64,000 nucleotides of DNA, from NCBI RefSeq assembly GCF_003217235.1, contig NZ_QJTF01000012.1, positions 1 through 64,000 on the forward strand, read 5' to 3'. The position numbers and the translations under genes were made by a program. A model generated the notes under the pieces. It saw nothing but the letters and a program-made list of their open reading frames with translations, ran no database searches and was not told where the DNA came from. Shown here in pieces: positions 24,238-32,165 of the stretch; positions within the stretch are counted from its first letter, which is position 1; every line of letters starts with the position of its first letter. The DNA comes from Paramesorhizobium leguminum. GTDB taxonomy: Bacteria > Pseudomonadota > Alphaproteobacteria > Rhizobiales > Rhizobiaceae.

Positions 24238-24386
24238 CCGGCCCTCGCGACCATGACGGCAATCGCGGCGATCTCGGCGTAGAACATGACGCCCAGGACA
24301 AATGCGATTACGGCCCAAAACGAGAGCGCGTCCAGCAGGGAACCCCTGTCAGAAACGCTAGTGAGTTTAGACAGAAACGCGCTCAT
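24234..24386 (-). CDS. 50-residue single-pass membrane protein
   Basis: ATG at 24386 overlaps the stop of the Ner-like gene (GGCATGAGC) and its own TGA overlaps the next ATG ATG. The product starts MSAFLSKLTSVSDRGSLLDA and then has one membrane helix (FWAVIAFVLGVMFYAEIAAI) ending MVARAG. Coupling on both sides argues that it is translated. A small early membrane protein of a prophage could act in exclusion or host inhibition; this is open. Confidence 0.65.
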   Translation of the reverse strand: MSAFLSKLTSVSDRGSLLDALSFWAVIAFVLGVMFYAEIAAIAVMVARAG

Positions 24387-24682
24387 GCCGCTGCTTTCCT
24401 GTCAAAAGCAGCGTTAGATTTTAGACTTTCTAACGAGGGGTACTTTGAGGTATCAAGGATGCGGGTCTTCCGAATGGGATAGCGATCCGGGAAAAGCTCC
24501 TCGACAGGTACGTTGAGGAAATCGGCCAGCGCCCTTTCCGCTGGACGAACGGTTCGGGACCAGACGGCGCGAAAGGTGTTGGGGTTAAGGCCGTGCATTT
24601 CAGCGAGGCCGGTGAGGGTCATGCTGCGATCCTCAAGCTGCTTCTTGATCTCGGACTTGGTCCACTTTTTGGGTCTCGACAT
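24383..24682 (-). CDS. ner: Ner/Nlp-like transcriptional regulator
   Basis: 99 residues. MSRPKKWTKSEIKKQLEDRS followed by MTLTGLAEMHGLNPNTFRAV and RPAERALADFLNVPVEELFP is the Ner/Nlp (sugar-fermentation-stimulation) HTH pattern with the typical W-P-Y/F-x-x-R type linkage. In Mu, Ner turns down the early and repressor promoters after the early burst. Here it is the first gene of the early operon, opposite the repressor. Its C-terminal 25 residues are an extension. Two CGTTAG motifs lie inside its 3' end. Confidence 0.85.
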   Translation of the reverse strand: MSRPKKWTKSEIKKQLEDRSMTLTGLAEMHGLNPNTFRAVWSRTVRPAERALADFLNVPVEELFPDRYPIRKTRILDTSKYPSLESLKSNAAFDRKAAA

Positions 24683-24777
24683 TGGAACTCCTGAATGGAA
24701 AGCGGGTGTTGGCGCATCCGCTTTTTATTGATGGTTAAAACGCAACAGCGAAGCGCCGAAGCGCAGCGCATGAGTTT

Positions 24778-24806
24778 GGTATAATGACAAATCTGTCATC
24801 TGTAAA
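24778..24806 (-). promoter_or_regulatory. Early promoter of the prophage
   Basis: On the minus strand TTTACA (24806-24801) and TATACC (24783-24778) are 17 bases apart, a good sigma-70 promoter, with the ner-like start about 95 bases downstream. Operator dyads cover the spacer and the region upstream. Confidence 0.75.
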
Positions 24807-24827
24807 TACAGAATGACATATTTGTCA
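24785..24827. promoter_or_regulatory. Repressor operator: two TGACA-N4-TGTCA dyads around CTGTAAATACAG
   Basis: TGACA AATC TGTCA at 24785-24798 and TGACA TATT TGTCA at 24814-24827 are perfect dyads with centres 29 bases apart, and a perfect CTGTAAATACAG lies between at 24800-24811. They overlap the early promoter, so binding would shut off the lytic operon. On the plus strand CATATT (24817-24822) with TGTCAT 17 bases before it could serve the repressor gene. Confidence 0.8.
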
Positions 24828-24841
24828 TTGAGGATGGCGCA

Positions 24842-25522
24842 TTGAAAAAAGACCCCGATGACGATCTGATCGGTCAACGTCTTTCGCTCCTAATTGCAGA
24901 ATTAGGAGAGGAACGAGCCGTGGAGATCGCAGGGAAGTCAGGGCGTCAGCTGAAACGGTATGCGGCAGGCGATGAACCGCCATTTAGTGTGTTAAAAAAT
25001 CTGGTGTCTGCTTCTGATGCGACTTTGGACTGGCTTACGTTTGGCAACGCAGTCTCGCGTATGGATCACATCCTGCAACAGCGCTTCTTGGAGAAAGAAA
25101 ATAAGGAGCTGAAGAAGAAACTTCGCTCAGCCGATACAATCGAAGAAATAGAATACTTAAAAGAGATGCTTTCGTTAAATCAAAAGCTAGTTGTTCTTGA
25201 GGATCAACTTGTTAAAATGAGAGATAAGTCTGTCTTGAGCCGCTCACGAATGACGACGCCGAGTTTCAAACTAAGCGAAGCCGATATCATAGAACTGTGC
25301 GGAAAAGCGGTAATTGAAACGTATAAACGGGCAGACATACATCTTCCAACCACCGCTCTTCCCGGTGAAATAGCTCGGTTCTTCGAGCAAGTCCGCCTTA
25401 AAATTGACCACGACACGAGTCGCGAGAAATTGCTTTCTTACATCGAGGAGGCTGCGGAAAACCTATTTAAAAAATTGGCGGATGCTAGATCGCAGCCCGG
25501 CTCTGGTAAACGCTCGGCTTGA
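24842..25522 (+). CDS. Prophage repressor (c-type), no peptidase domain
   Basis: 226 residues starting at a TTG (24842) with GAGG nine bases upstream. The N-terminus has a lambda-repressor-like HTH (EERAVEIAGKSGRQLKRYAA), then FSVLKNLVSASDATLDWLTF, typical of phage repressors, then a long coiled coil (residues 75-125) and a helical C-terminus. There is no S24 (LexA-like) peptidase, so induction would not be by RecA self-cleavage; Mu repressors likewise are controlled by other means. It is divergent from the early operon across the operator. It is clearly more AT-rich than its neighbours. Confidence 0.8.
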   Translation: MKKDPDDDLIGQRLSLLIAELGEERAVEIAGKSGRQLKRYAAGDEPPFSVLKNLVSASDATLDWLTFGNAVSRMDHILQQRFLEKENKELKKKLRSADTIEEIEYLKEMLSLNQKLVVLEDQLVKMRDKSVLSRSRMTTPSFKLSEADIIELCGKAVIETYKRADIHLPTTALPGEIARFFEQVRLKIDHDTSREKLLSYIEEAAENLFKKLADARSQPGSGKRSA

Positions 25523-26115
25523 TGCTGGTGCACATCCTGCCCATTGCCGCATTCGCGGCATCGCTGCCCGACTGTAGATTCTTGATTGTCTGAGACGTGG
25601 AGATGGCCGCGTTGCCGCGTTAAAATGAGGGCTTGCTACATAGTCTTCTAACGCTGTCGGCGGTTTTGCCCGTGTCGGACCTCGATTTTACGAAGGTCGC
25701 AATCAACAGCGGAGAAAACCGTTATAAATCATGATTTTAGCTAAGGTCCGACAGATCGCTTAAAGGTCCGCCAAATTGGCGGACCTCAAATGCAACCATC
25801 AGATAAAATCTTCTGGATTAGCTATCAGGCACGTTGCTGACTTCGTCCGTCAGCTGGTCCCGCCTGTCCATAAAAAGCCCAGCACAACGCGGTTCTAACG
25901 CCCATGAGCGGCACCGCGCGGCAATGCATCGACTTTGCTGCCACAATGCGCGATAAACGATCTGAAATGCTCGATTTTGCCCCAACTTCTCAACGCCCTT
26001 TGCATTCCCATCCACGGCTTAAAATCGCCAGAACCGGAATTTCTCTTTTCTAAACAACCGCTTGTCTTGGTTTTATGGGGAACAGTCCGTGTGCCAAAGG
26101 TATTACCCCCCTACA
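25523..26115. other. Non-coding outer end of the prophage
   Basis: No convincing gene is seen in this 593-base stretch between the repressor and the phage end. It holds two CGTTAGA motifs (25647-25653 and 25894-25900), the GGACC dyads described separately, and the last bases TATTACCCCCCTACA. In Mu the corresponding segment carries transposase-binding sites; which bases do so here cannot be told by eye. The apparent 65-codon frame at 25818-26015 has no supporting features. Confidence 0.6.
25673..25785. repeat. Three related GGACC dyads near the phage end
   Basis: TGTCGGACC (25673-25681) is repeated inverted as GGTCCGACA (25745-25753), and a few bases on GGTCCGCCAA/TTGGCGGACC forms a near-perfect 21-base palindrome (25765-25785). 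The set may be a protein-binding array at the phage end or a bidirectional terminator after the repressor gene. Confidence 0.55.
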
Positions 26116-26583
26116 CTCGATCCCGAGCAAGGGATATTCGACCGGGCGATCGCCTGAAGCGACGCCCAGAATAAGCCGCCCTGCGGCGAGGCGGTCAGCA
26201 GACGCAACCGCCTTTGCCAGCATCACGGGATTGCGCAAGGGGAGCACGATGGCAGCAGTCCCCAGCGCGACATTCCTGGTGAGCCCAGCCAGAAATCCAA
26301 GATTGACAAATGGATCGTAGACCGAGCCGGCATCGCCGAAGTTGAGCGGATCGAACACCGGAACATCGCGCATCCAAATGGCGGCGAAGCCCGAGCGGTC
26401 GACCTGGGTGACAAGATCGGGATAGGCGGAAAGATCCGGCACACCGAAAGGACGGCCATCCGCTTTGCGGCGAGCCTCGCCTTCAGGAGACCAATCATTG
26501 TCGAGCGGCAGTTCGATGCCGAGAGTCAGCCCATCCCGACGGCGGATCAGATCGAGCGCGGTTGGGGAACGGTCAGTAGCCAT
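26116..26583 (-). pseudogene. LLM-class flavin-dependent monooxygenase, cut by prophage insertion
   Basis: The frame starts at 26583 (MATDRSPTALDLIRRRDGLT) and gives the first 156 residues of a bacterial luciferase-like monooxygenase, including SGFAAIWMRDVPVFDPLNFG and LILGVASGDRPVEYPLLGIE. At GAG|TGT (26116/26115) the similarity ends and phage sequence begins. A family member would have about 330 residues, so the 3' half should lie beyond the other phage end. The start overlaps the stop of the MFS gene by 11 bases, so both formed one operon. Confidence 0.85.
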
Positions 26584-27787
26584 GACCACCTCCCTGGAGC
26601 TGCGGGCCGGCATTTGTGACCATCGCCCTTTCCCGCCGGTCGAGCAGCCCACTCCAGACGGTGAGACCGAGAGCGACAGTCACCAGCAGAGCGCCGACCC
26701 AAGGCGTCGATCCAAGGCCGAGCCGCGAGTCGACGACCATGCCACCGACAGCGGCGCTCAGGGCGATGCCGAGGTTGGCGGCAGCGATATTGAGGGCAGA
26801 TGCAACATCGACGCCGCCGGGACGGTGCTTTTGCGCAAGCTGCACGACGTAGAGGTGCAGGCCGGGAACATTGCAGAAGGACAAGCCCCCGAGCAGGGCC
26901 AGCGTAAGGACGGTTCCAATCAGGGAGCCGGCTGTCAGCGTGAATGCCGCCAGCGCGACCGCCTGCAAAGCGAACATGATGATGAGGACGGGAACCGGGT
27001 CACGATCCGCCACGCGCCCGCCGATGATATTGCCCGCGATAACCGACGCCCCATAAAGGAACATCATGATTCCGATCTGGTTCGGAGCAACGCCGGTGAT
27101 GTTTTCCAGGATCGACGCGAGATAGGTGAACGCGACGAAGGTTCCGCCATAGCCGAAGAGGTTCATGCCGAAGGCCATCAACAGCCGCCCGCTTCCCAAC
27201 ACCCGTGCCTGATCAGCGAGTGTGCCCGGCGTCTGGACTTTTATGGAGCGCGGAAGAAGGGCGAACATGGCAAGGAGAGAGACGAGGCCCAAGCCGGTCA
27301 CCGCCCAGAAGGATGCACGCCATCCCAGGGCTTGCCCCAGCATCGTGCCGAGCGGGACGCCGGTAGCAATGGCGATGGTGAGACCGGAAAAGACAATGGC
27401 GATAGCCGATGCCCTGCGGTTTTCCGGGACCATGCTGGCGGCAATGGTCGCCCCAATGGCAAAGAACACGCCATGCGCAAAGGCGGTCATGATCCGGGCG
27501 ATGAGCAAAATCTCATAGTTCGGGCTGATCGCCGCGACCATGTTGCCAAGAGTAAACAATGTCATCAGCCCGAGGAGAAGCGGCCGCCGGGCAATATGTC
27601 CAGTTAGCGCCGTGAGGACAGGTGCGCCGATTGTCGCGCCAAGGGCGTAGACGCTCACGATAAGCCCGGCCATCGGCAGGGTGATGCCAAGATCGTGAGC
27701 AACGTTCGGCATGATGCCGACCGTCAGGAATTCGGTAGTTCCGATTGCGAAGGCACTGATTGCCAGTGCGAAAAGAGCTGGGTGCAT
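26573..27787 (-). CDS. MFS transporter, DHA1 (drug/arabinose efflux) type
   Basis: 404 residues with about twelve hydrophobic segments. The first helix MHPALFALAISAFAIGTTEF and the motif-A region LTGHIARRPLLLGLMTLFTL are typical of the AraJ/NepI-like DHA1 exporters; GVPLGTMLGQALGWRASFWA is a motif-C-like segment. It sits in the inner membrane and probably exports a small organic compound by proton antiport. It is co-transcribed with the interrupted monooxygenase and divergent from a LysR regulator that very likely controls it. Confidence 0.88.
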   Translation of the reverse strand: MHPALFALAISAFAIGTTEFLTVGIMPNVAHDLGITLPMAGLIVSVYALGATIGAPVLTALTGHIARRPLLLGLMTLFTLGNMVAAISPNYEILLIARIMTAFAHGVFFAIGATIAASMVPENRRASAIAIVFSGLTIAIATGVPLGTMLGQALGWRASFWAVTGLGLVSLLAMFALLPRSIKVQTPGTLADQARVLGSGRLLMAFGMNLFGYGGTFVAFTYLASILENITGVAPNQIGIMMFLYGASVIAGNIIGGRVADRDPVPVLIIMFALQAVALAAFTLTAGSLIGTVLTLALLGGLSFCNVPGLHLYVVQLAQKHRPGGVDVASALNIAAANLGIALSAAVGGMVVDSRLGLGSTPWVGALLVTVALGLTVWSGLLDRRERAMVTNAGPQLQGGGHGY

Positions 27788-27942
27788 TGTCGTTATCCCA
27801 TTGTTCGTCTCGATGAGGTTTCTGGTTTCGGGCGGCAGAAACGCCGCAAACGGTGATGGAAAATGTATTGCCTCGTAATTCCGTCGTTAATCGCGTATAT
27901 TGAAAATGGATCAGTGAATTAGTTTCATGATTGGAGCGGCGG

Positions 27943-28848
27943 ATGAACAACCGCGCCGGCGAAATGGAAGTGTTTATTGAGGTCGCGGAGCAGGCGAGCT
28001 TCGCTGCCGCCGCCCGACGGCTTCACCTCTCGCCGTCGGCAGTCAGCAAGGTGATCAGCCGCATCGAGGAGCGGCTCGGTACTGGCTTGCTGGTGCGTTC
28101 AACCCGCTCCTTGCGCCTGACCCAGGAGGGTGAAGTCTATCTGACGCATGCGCGGGATATTCTCGCTCAGATCAACGGGGTCGAGCGTACGATAACGTCA
28201 GGAGCATGCGCGACGCCGCGCGGCAGGCTGCGCGTGAACGCGTCGGTGCCAATCGCCAATTGCTGGGTGACGCCGTTTCTTCCTGAATTCCTCGAGAAAT
28301 ATCCCGAGATCGAATTGGATTTCTCGCTGACCGACGCCCTGATCGATCTCATCGAGGACAGAACAGACGTTGCCATCCGCGTGGGTCCGCTGCGCGATTC
28401 AAGCCTGAAGGCGCGCAAACTGCGGGAAAGCCGCTATGTCGTGGTTGCCGCCCCGAAATATCTCGCCCGGCGCGGTATTCCGCAGAGGCCCACGGATCTC
28501 ACCAACCATAATTGCCTGGCTTTCAACTTCCGGCGCAGCATGGATGAATGGCCTTTTCAGGAACATCCCGCCGCACCAATCCGATCCATTCCCATCCGCG
28601 GGAATATCCAGGTCAATAATGGCGAGACCGTCCGCCAACTGGCGGTAGCAGGCCTCGGTATCGCCCGTCTTGCCCGCTTCCATGTGCAGTCGGATATCGA
28701 CGCCGGACGTCTGGTCCCGATATTGGAGGAATTCAACCCTGGCGACACCGAGCTGATCCATGCGGTGTTTGTCGGGCATGAACAACTTGTCGCACGGGTC
28801 AGGGCTTTCGTCGATTTTCTGGCGGAGCGCATGGGCGCAAGCAACTGA
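27943..28848 (+). CDS. LysR-family transcriptional regulator
   Basis: 301 residues from ATG at 27943 (MNNRAGEMEVFIEVAEQASF); GGCGG precedes it. The N-terminal winged HTH reads AAAARRLHLSPSAVSKVISR and the linker helix IEERLGTGLLVRSTRSLRLT, both classical for the family; the effector domain begins about residue 90. It belongs to the group near DhcR/AaeR-type regulators. It is divergent from the MFS-monooxygenase operon (155-base gap) and is likely its regulator, responding to an aromatic or quinone-like ligand. Confidence 0.9.
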   Translation: MNNRAGEMEVFIEVAEQASFAAAARRLHLSPSAVSKVISRIEERLGTGLLVRSTRSLRLTQEGEVYLTHARDILAQINGVERTITSGACATPRGRLRVNASVPIANCWVTPFLPEFLEKYPEIELDFSLTDALIDLIEDRTDVAIRVGPLRDSSLKARKLRESRYVVVAAPKYLARRGIPQRPTDLTNHNCLAFNFRRSMDEWPFQEHPAAPIRSIPIRGNIQVNNGETVRQLAVAGLGIARLARFHVQSDIDAGRLVPILEEFNPGDTELIHAVFVGHEQLVARVRAFVDFLAERMGASN

Positions 28849-29254
28849 AAGCCGAAACCGCCCTTGGCGCCAGCTATCGGCTGGAACTCTCTCCCCCCCC
28901 CTCCCCCGTTTCGCTCCCACCACGGCGCACCTCTCGCTCTATTCAGAGCTTCATCCTGCAGGAGAGGCAGCAAGCAAATCCACCTTCGTTGAAAGTTCAA
29001 CAATGTTGAACTTTTTGCGCCGGGCATTGGCAATTTTCGCTTTGCGATTAACCGTTGAATGGTCGCGTGCTAATCAATCCTACGTTCGCACCAGGCGGAC
29101 GACAACAAATCGAGTGCTAGTCAGAAAAAGATCCTTCCCCGTTTCAACTACATTGAGAACGCGGTGTTACTTGGGATTGCCGAAAGGCCATTCCCGAGAA
29201 GGAAAGATGCGTTCAAGCGGGCGAAGCCTGTTTAACCCTTTTGGATGGACTATC
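28849..29254. other. Intergenic region before wecB with a dyad and a C9 tract
   Basis: No gene is seen. It holds a C9 run (28893-28901) and a perfect dyad GTTCAACA-A-TGTTGAAC at 28996-29012, described separately. A long open frame crosses the region in phase with wecB but has no family resemblance or start with a ribosome site before 29255. Confidence 0.6.
28996..29012. promoter_or_regulatory. Perfect 17-bp dyad, possible IclR operator
   Basis: GTTCAACAATGTTGAAC has eight-base perfect arms. A copy differing at three positions is found at 35510-35526 upstream of the YgiN-like gene, and an IclR-type regulator is encoded between the two. The dyad lies 243 bases before wecB. Confidence 0.55.
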
Positions 29255-30394
29255 ATGCAGAAAATCGCCTTTATCTTTGGTACGCGGCCTGAAGCCATCA
29301 AGTGCGCTCCGGTTATAAACGCCATGAAAGAAGATCCGCGTTTTGAACCGATCGTCATTGCCACGGGGCAGCATCGGGAAATGCTCGATGTCGCATTGGA
29401 GGAATTCAATATCATCCCCGATCTCGATCTTCATGTGATGATGCCAGGGCAAACCCTGTCGCAAGTGACACATAGGATTATGGAGGCATTGTCACGGCCA
29501 TTAAGCGAACTCGATATTGATGCCGTGATCGTGCATGGCGATACCGCCAGCACGCTGGCGGGCGCCCTTGCGGCATTCCAACACCGGATTTGTCTTGTCC
29601 ATCTTGAAGCGGGCCTGCGAAGCGGGAATATCGCTTCGCCCTTTCCCGAAGAGGCCAACCGGCGATTGGTCGCGCAAATTTCCGATCTGCACCTCGCGCC
29701 GACTTCCGGCAGCGCGGCGAATCTTATTCGGGAAGGCGCACCGAAGGATCGCGTGAAGGTCACGGGGAATACGGTTGTGGATGCGCTCCGCTGGGCTGCG
29801 GCCAATGCGCCTGCTTTCCGGGACGGCCCCTTGGCCGACCTCGAACAGGACGAGCGCCGTATCATCGTCGCCTCGGCGCATCGTCGGGAATCATGGGGCG
29901 AACCCATGAAAGAAATTGCAGCGGCGCTTTCAGAAATTGCCAATCAGGACGATGTTCGCCTGATTGTTCCGCTTCATAAAAATCAATTGGTCCGGGATAT
30001 CATGATCCCGGCGCTCAGCCATCGCGCCAATATCGATCTTATCGAGCCTCTGCCATATCGATGCTTCTGCCGGCTGATGCAGCGGGCGGATATCATCATT
30101 TCAGATAGCAGCGGCGCGGAGGAGGAAGGCCCCTCCTTGGGCAAGCCCACACTTGTCCTGCGAGAAATCACTGAACGCCCGGAGGCGATCGAAGCGGGAA
30201 CAGCGCGCCTGGTGGGACGCTGTGCATCCCGGATTGTCCAGGAAGTGCGAGCGCTGCTGCGGGACGAGGAATTGTATCGGCGTATGGCGCGCCCAGTCGA
30301 TGCCTATGGCGATGGCTGCGCGACAATGCGTGTGCTCGACGCGATTGCTGAATTTCTGCAATACCCGCGGGCATGTGATCTTCGCGTGGCCTGA
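29255..30394 (+). CDS. wecB: UDP-N-acetylglucosamine 2-epimerase (non-hydrolysing)
   Basis: 379 residues from ATG at 29255 (MQKIAFIFGTRPEAIKCAPV). The motifs GTRPEAIK (9-16), VIVHGDTAS, LVHLEAGLRSGNIASPFPEE, SAHRRESWGE and the DSSGAEEEGPSLGKP loop followed by LREITERPEAIEAGT are all those of WecB/MnaA. The usual loop is DSGG-QEE; here one Gly is Ser and Gln is Glu. The enzyme interconverts UDP-GlcNAc and UDP-ManNAc for surface sugars. Its neighbours (cupin, propeller, SDR) point to a specialised sugar route rather than enterobacterial common antigen. Confidence 0.88.
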   Translation: MQKIAFIFGTRPEAIKCAPVINAMKEDPRFEPIVIATGQHREMLDVALEEFNIIPDLDLHVMMPGQTLSQVTHRIMEALSRPLSELDIDAVIVHGDTASTLAGALAAFQHRICLVHLEAGLRSGNIASPFPEEANRRLVAQISDLHLAPTSGSAANLIREGAPKDRVKVTGNTVVDALRWAAANAPAFRDGPLADLEQDERRIIVASAHRRESWGEPMKEIAAALSEIANQDDVRLIVPLHKNQLVRDIMIPALSHRANIDLIEPLPYRCFCRLMQRADIIISDSSGAEEEGPSLGKPTLVLREITERPEAIEAGTARLVGRCASRIVQEVRALLRDEELYRRMARPVDAYGDGCATMRVLDAIAEFLQYPRACDLRVA

Positions 30395-30408
30395 TCAAGG
30401 TGAGGAAA

Positions 30409-31128
30409 ATGAAACAGAGCGAAACACGGCTCGCTTTCTCGGGCGAGTCATTAAAGGCGACCTTCATTGAAACGGCCGATGGCTATGCCGCCATCGGCAG
30501 AGCCATTGTCTTCAATCTCGGCTCAAATCCGGCGATTATCGATGGCGAACCGGCCCAGTCGGTTCCGCCGCTCGCATCGACCATTCTCTACAATGCCGTG
30601 GTGAAGACCGGAGAGCGGCTGATCGTCGTTCAGCTTCCTGAAAATTTCGTGACGGAGGGTTTCGCCGGTAGAGAGGGATGGGATAAATATTGTGATCTCG
30701 TTACCGATCCCAGCGAGCAACTTTCGCGCACCCCGCTTTACAGATCAGCACAACACCACCTCGGTCATTACGATTTTGGCCAGCATGTGCCCGCAGCCCT
30801 TCAGGATTTAGTGCGAGCCGATGAGCGCTTCACGGTGAAAGCCAATTTATGGTTTTCTCCGGCGGGGACTGATTGTCTCATTCATAATAGCCATGGGTTC
30901 CTCGAAACGCATGTACAGATCCACGGCCTTGGTCGTATGCAAAAATTCCGTAGCGCGGAGCATGATACGCTCTATGAGGAGATATTGATGGCTCCGGGGC
31001 AGAGCCACCGAATTTTCGACTGTCAGAGATCCTCGTCTGGAACTTACATTTATCCATGGCATCAGTATTATTCAGACACGGATTGCATATGGATGGCGAT
31101 TGAGTTCCATCCTGCGAGCAAAGCTTGA
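30409..31128 (+). CDS. Cupin-type protein resembling the cupin part of aldos-2-ulose dehydratase
   Basis: 239 residues from ATG at 30409 with AGGTGAGG upstream. The C-terminal half contains HNSHGFLETHVQIHGLGRMQ, then YEEILMAPGQSHRIFDCQ and YPWHQYYSDTDCIWMAIEFH: three groups of His/Glu in beta strands, as in metal-binding cupins. These strings recall the cupin domain of fungal aldos-2-ulose dehydratase/isomerase; that link is from memory of the family and needs a profile search. It follows wecB by 15 bases and is probably co-transcribed. No signal peptide. Confidence 0.6.
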   Translation: MKQSETRLAFSGESLKATFIETADGYAAIGRAIVFNLGSNPAIIDGEPAQSVPPLASTILYNAVVKTGERLIVVQLPENFVTEGFAGREGWDKYCDLVTDPSEQLSRTPLYRSAQHHLGHYDFGQHVPAALQDLVRADERFTVKANLWFSPAGTDCLIHNSHGFLETHVQIHGLGRMQKFRSAEHDTLYEEILMAPGQSHRIFDCQRSSSGTYIYPWHQYYSDTDCIWMAIEFHPASKA

Positions 31129-31212
31129 TTTATTTCTCATAACGATCCGCTGTGCTTTGCTCCGGTTGCCAAGGTTCCGACGGGACTGGAACAACTTTGT
31201 GGTGGGGGTATT

Positions 31213-31998
31213 GTGGGTGAGAAAAAGCTGATTCAATCTATTGAGCGCGCGGTCGCCCTCCTGGAAATCATAGCGCGAGAGGGCGGCAGCGCGAAGCTGA
31301 GCACCATCGCTGAAAAGGCAGGGATCAAGAAAACCACTGCTCATAATATATTGGCAACGCTGGAGGCGCTCGGATACGTAAAGCGGGGTATTGGCGATGT
31401 CCGCTACCGCCTCGGGGCGCGTATCCTCAATCTGGCACGTATCGCCGGTGACGACAGCATCTTGCGGAAACGGCTGCGCCCAGTCCTTGAGCAAATCGCC
31501 AAGGAGACCTCGGAAACGGTGTATCTGGCAGTCCCGAGCGGTGACGAGGTTTTTTATCTCGATGTGGTCGAGAGCAAGCGCAGCCCAAGAGCAAACTGCC
31601 TGCTTGGGCGACGGGAGCGCCTCGAAGGTTCGGCGATCGGATTGGTTTTTCTCGCGACGATGCCAGGTTTGCGCAAACGGGTTCTCGCCACACGTAGCGA
31701 CGCCTTGGGGCGGTCGATCTGCGAGGAGATCGATACCGTCGCAAGGCTTGGCTATGCACTTGATCTGGAACGGCACCAAGAAAGAGTAAACTGCGTCGCC
31801 GTTCCTTATTATGAAGGCGGAGAGGTTCGTGCCAGCATCGGGCTGAGCGGTCCTTCAACGCGCCTTCATCGCGACGATCTTAATGCCTGCGCCTGGGTCA
31901 TGCTGCGTGCGGTCGATCGTGCACATCGGATGAATCTGCGTCGACCATCCACGGCTTCAGAAGGTCTTGTTCTCTCCCATGTTCGGGAAGATGTTTAG
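31213..31998 (+). CDS. IclR-family transcriptional regulator
   Basis: 261 residues from GTG at 31213 with GGTGGGGG upstream. The winged HTH is clear (LSTIAEKAGIKKTTAHNILA followed by LEALGYVKRG), and the effector-binding part holds KETSETVYLAVPSGDEVFYL and AVPYYEGGEVRASIGLSGPS, typical of IclR proteins. It lies inside the cluster it is likely to control. IclR proteins often act as repressors relieved by a substrate, or as activators; the matching dyads at 28996 and 35510 are candidate sites. Confidence 0.9.
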   Translation: MGEKKLIQSIERAVALLEIIAREGGSAKLSTIAEKAGIKKTTAHNILATLEALGYVKRGIGDVRYRLGARILNLARIAGDDSILRKRLRPVLEQIAKETSETVYLAVPSGDEVFYLDVVESKRSPRANCLLGRRERLEGSAIGLVFLATMPGLRKRVLATRSDALGRSICEEIDTVARLGYALDLERHQERVNCVAVPYYEGGEVRASIGLSGPSTRLHRDDLNACAWVMLRAVDRAHRMNLRRPSTASEGLVLSHVREDV

Positions 31999-32165
31999 AT
32001 CCCGACGGCTGCGTTCACCCATGCTGAACTTTGGCGCTTTGGCTGATAGCCAAGACGGAAACCTACGGCGCTTTCGTTCATCCTCCGGCATACTCCGGAC
32101 ATAGAAGAGCCCCACGGCTCGGAGGCACTTCGGCTTCCGCTTGCGGGCGGCATGGGAGGTAGAGG

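Larger units (their letters stand above)
1..26115 (-). mobile_element. Mu-like transposable prophage, repressor-side end complete, other end outside window
   Basis: A contiguous block of Mu-type genes runs on the minus strand from a Ner-like regulator (24.7 kb) to the tape-measure gene (0.6 kb): MuA- and MuB-type transposition proteins, Gam, GemA, Mor, a lysis set, terminase, gp29 portal, gpF, gpG, capsid, sheath and tube. A repressor lies on the plus strand at the outer end. The outer boundary is placed at 26115 because a flavin monooxygenase reading frame stops matching its family exactly where the minus strand begins TGTAGGGGGG; TG...CA termini are typical of Mu-like elements. The 5-bp target duplication cannot be checked because the other end is outside the window. 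Three lesions (IS insertion, 13-bp duplication, A9 frame break) suggest a defective prophage. Confidence 0.93.

Noticed and set aside
25818-26015. 65-codon minus-strand frame in the phage end
   Set aside because: No ribosome site, no coupling and no recognisable pattern; likely chance in non-coding DNA.
1-26115. Repressor with LexA-like self-cleavage
   Set aside because: The 226-residue repressor has a coiled coil and helical end without the S24 peptidase Ser/Lys pattern.
26465-27607. 380-codon plus-strand frame over the MFS gene
   Set aside because: Antisense to the MFS transporter, which has clear membrane helices and family motifs.
28893-28901. C9 tract as a phase-variation switch
   Set aside because: It lies in non-coding DNA far from the likely promoter; no frame depends on it.
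28760-29254. In-frame upstream extension of wecB
   Set aside because: No family match and no ribosome site; the wecB family start MQKIAFIFGTRPEAIK fits 29255.
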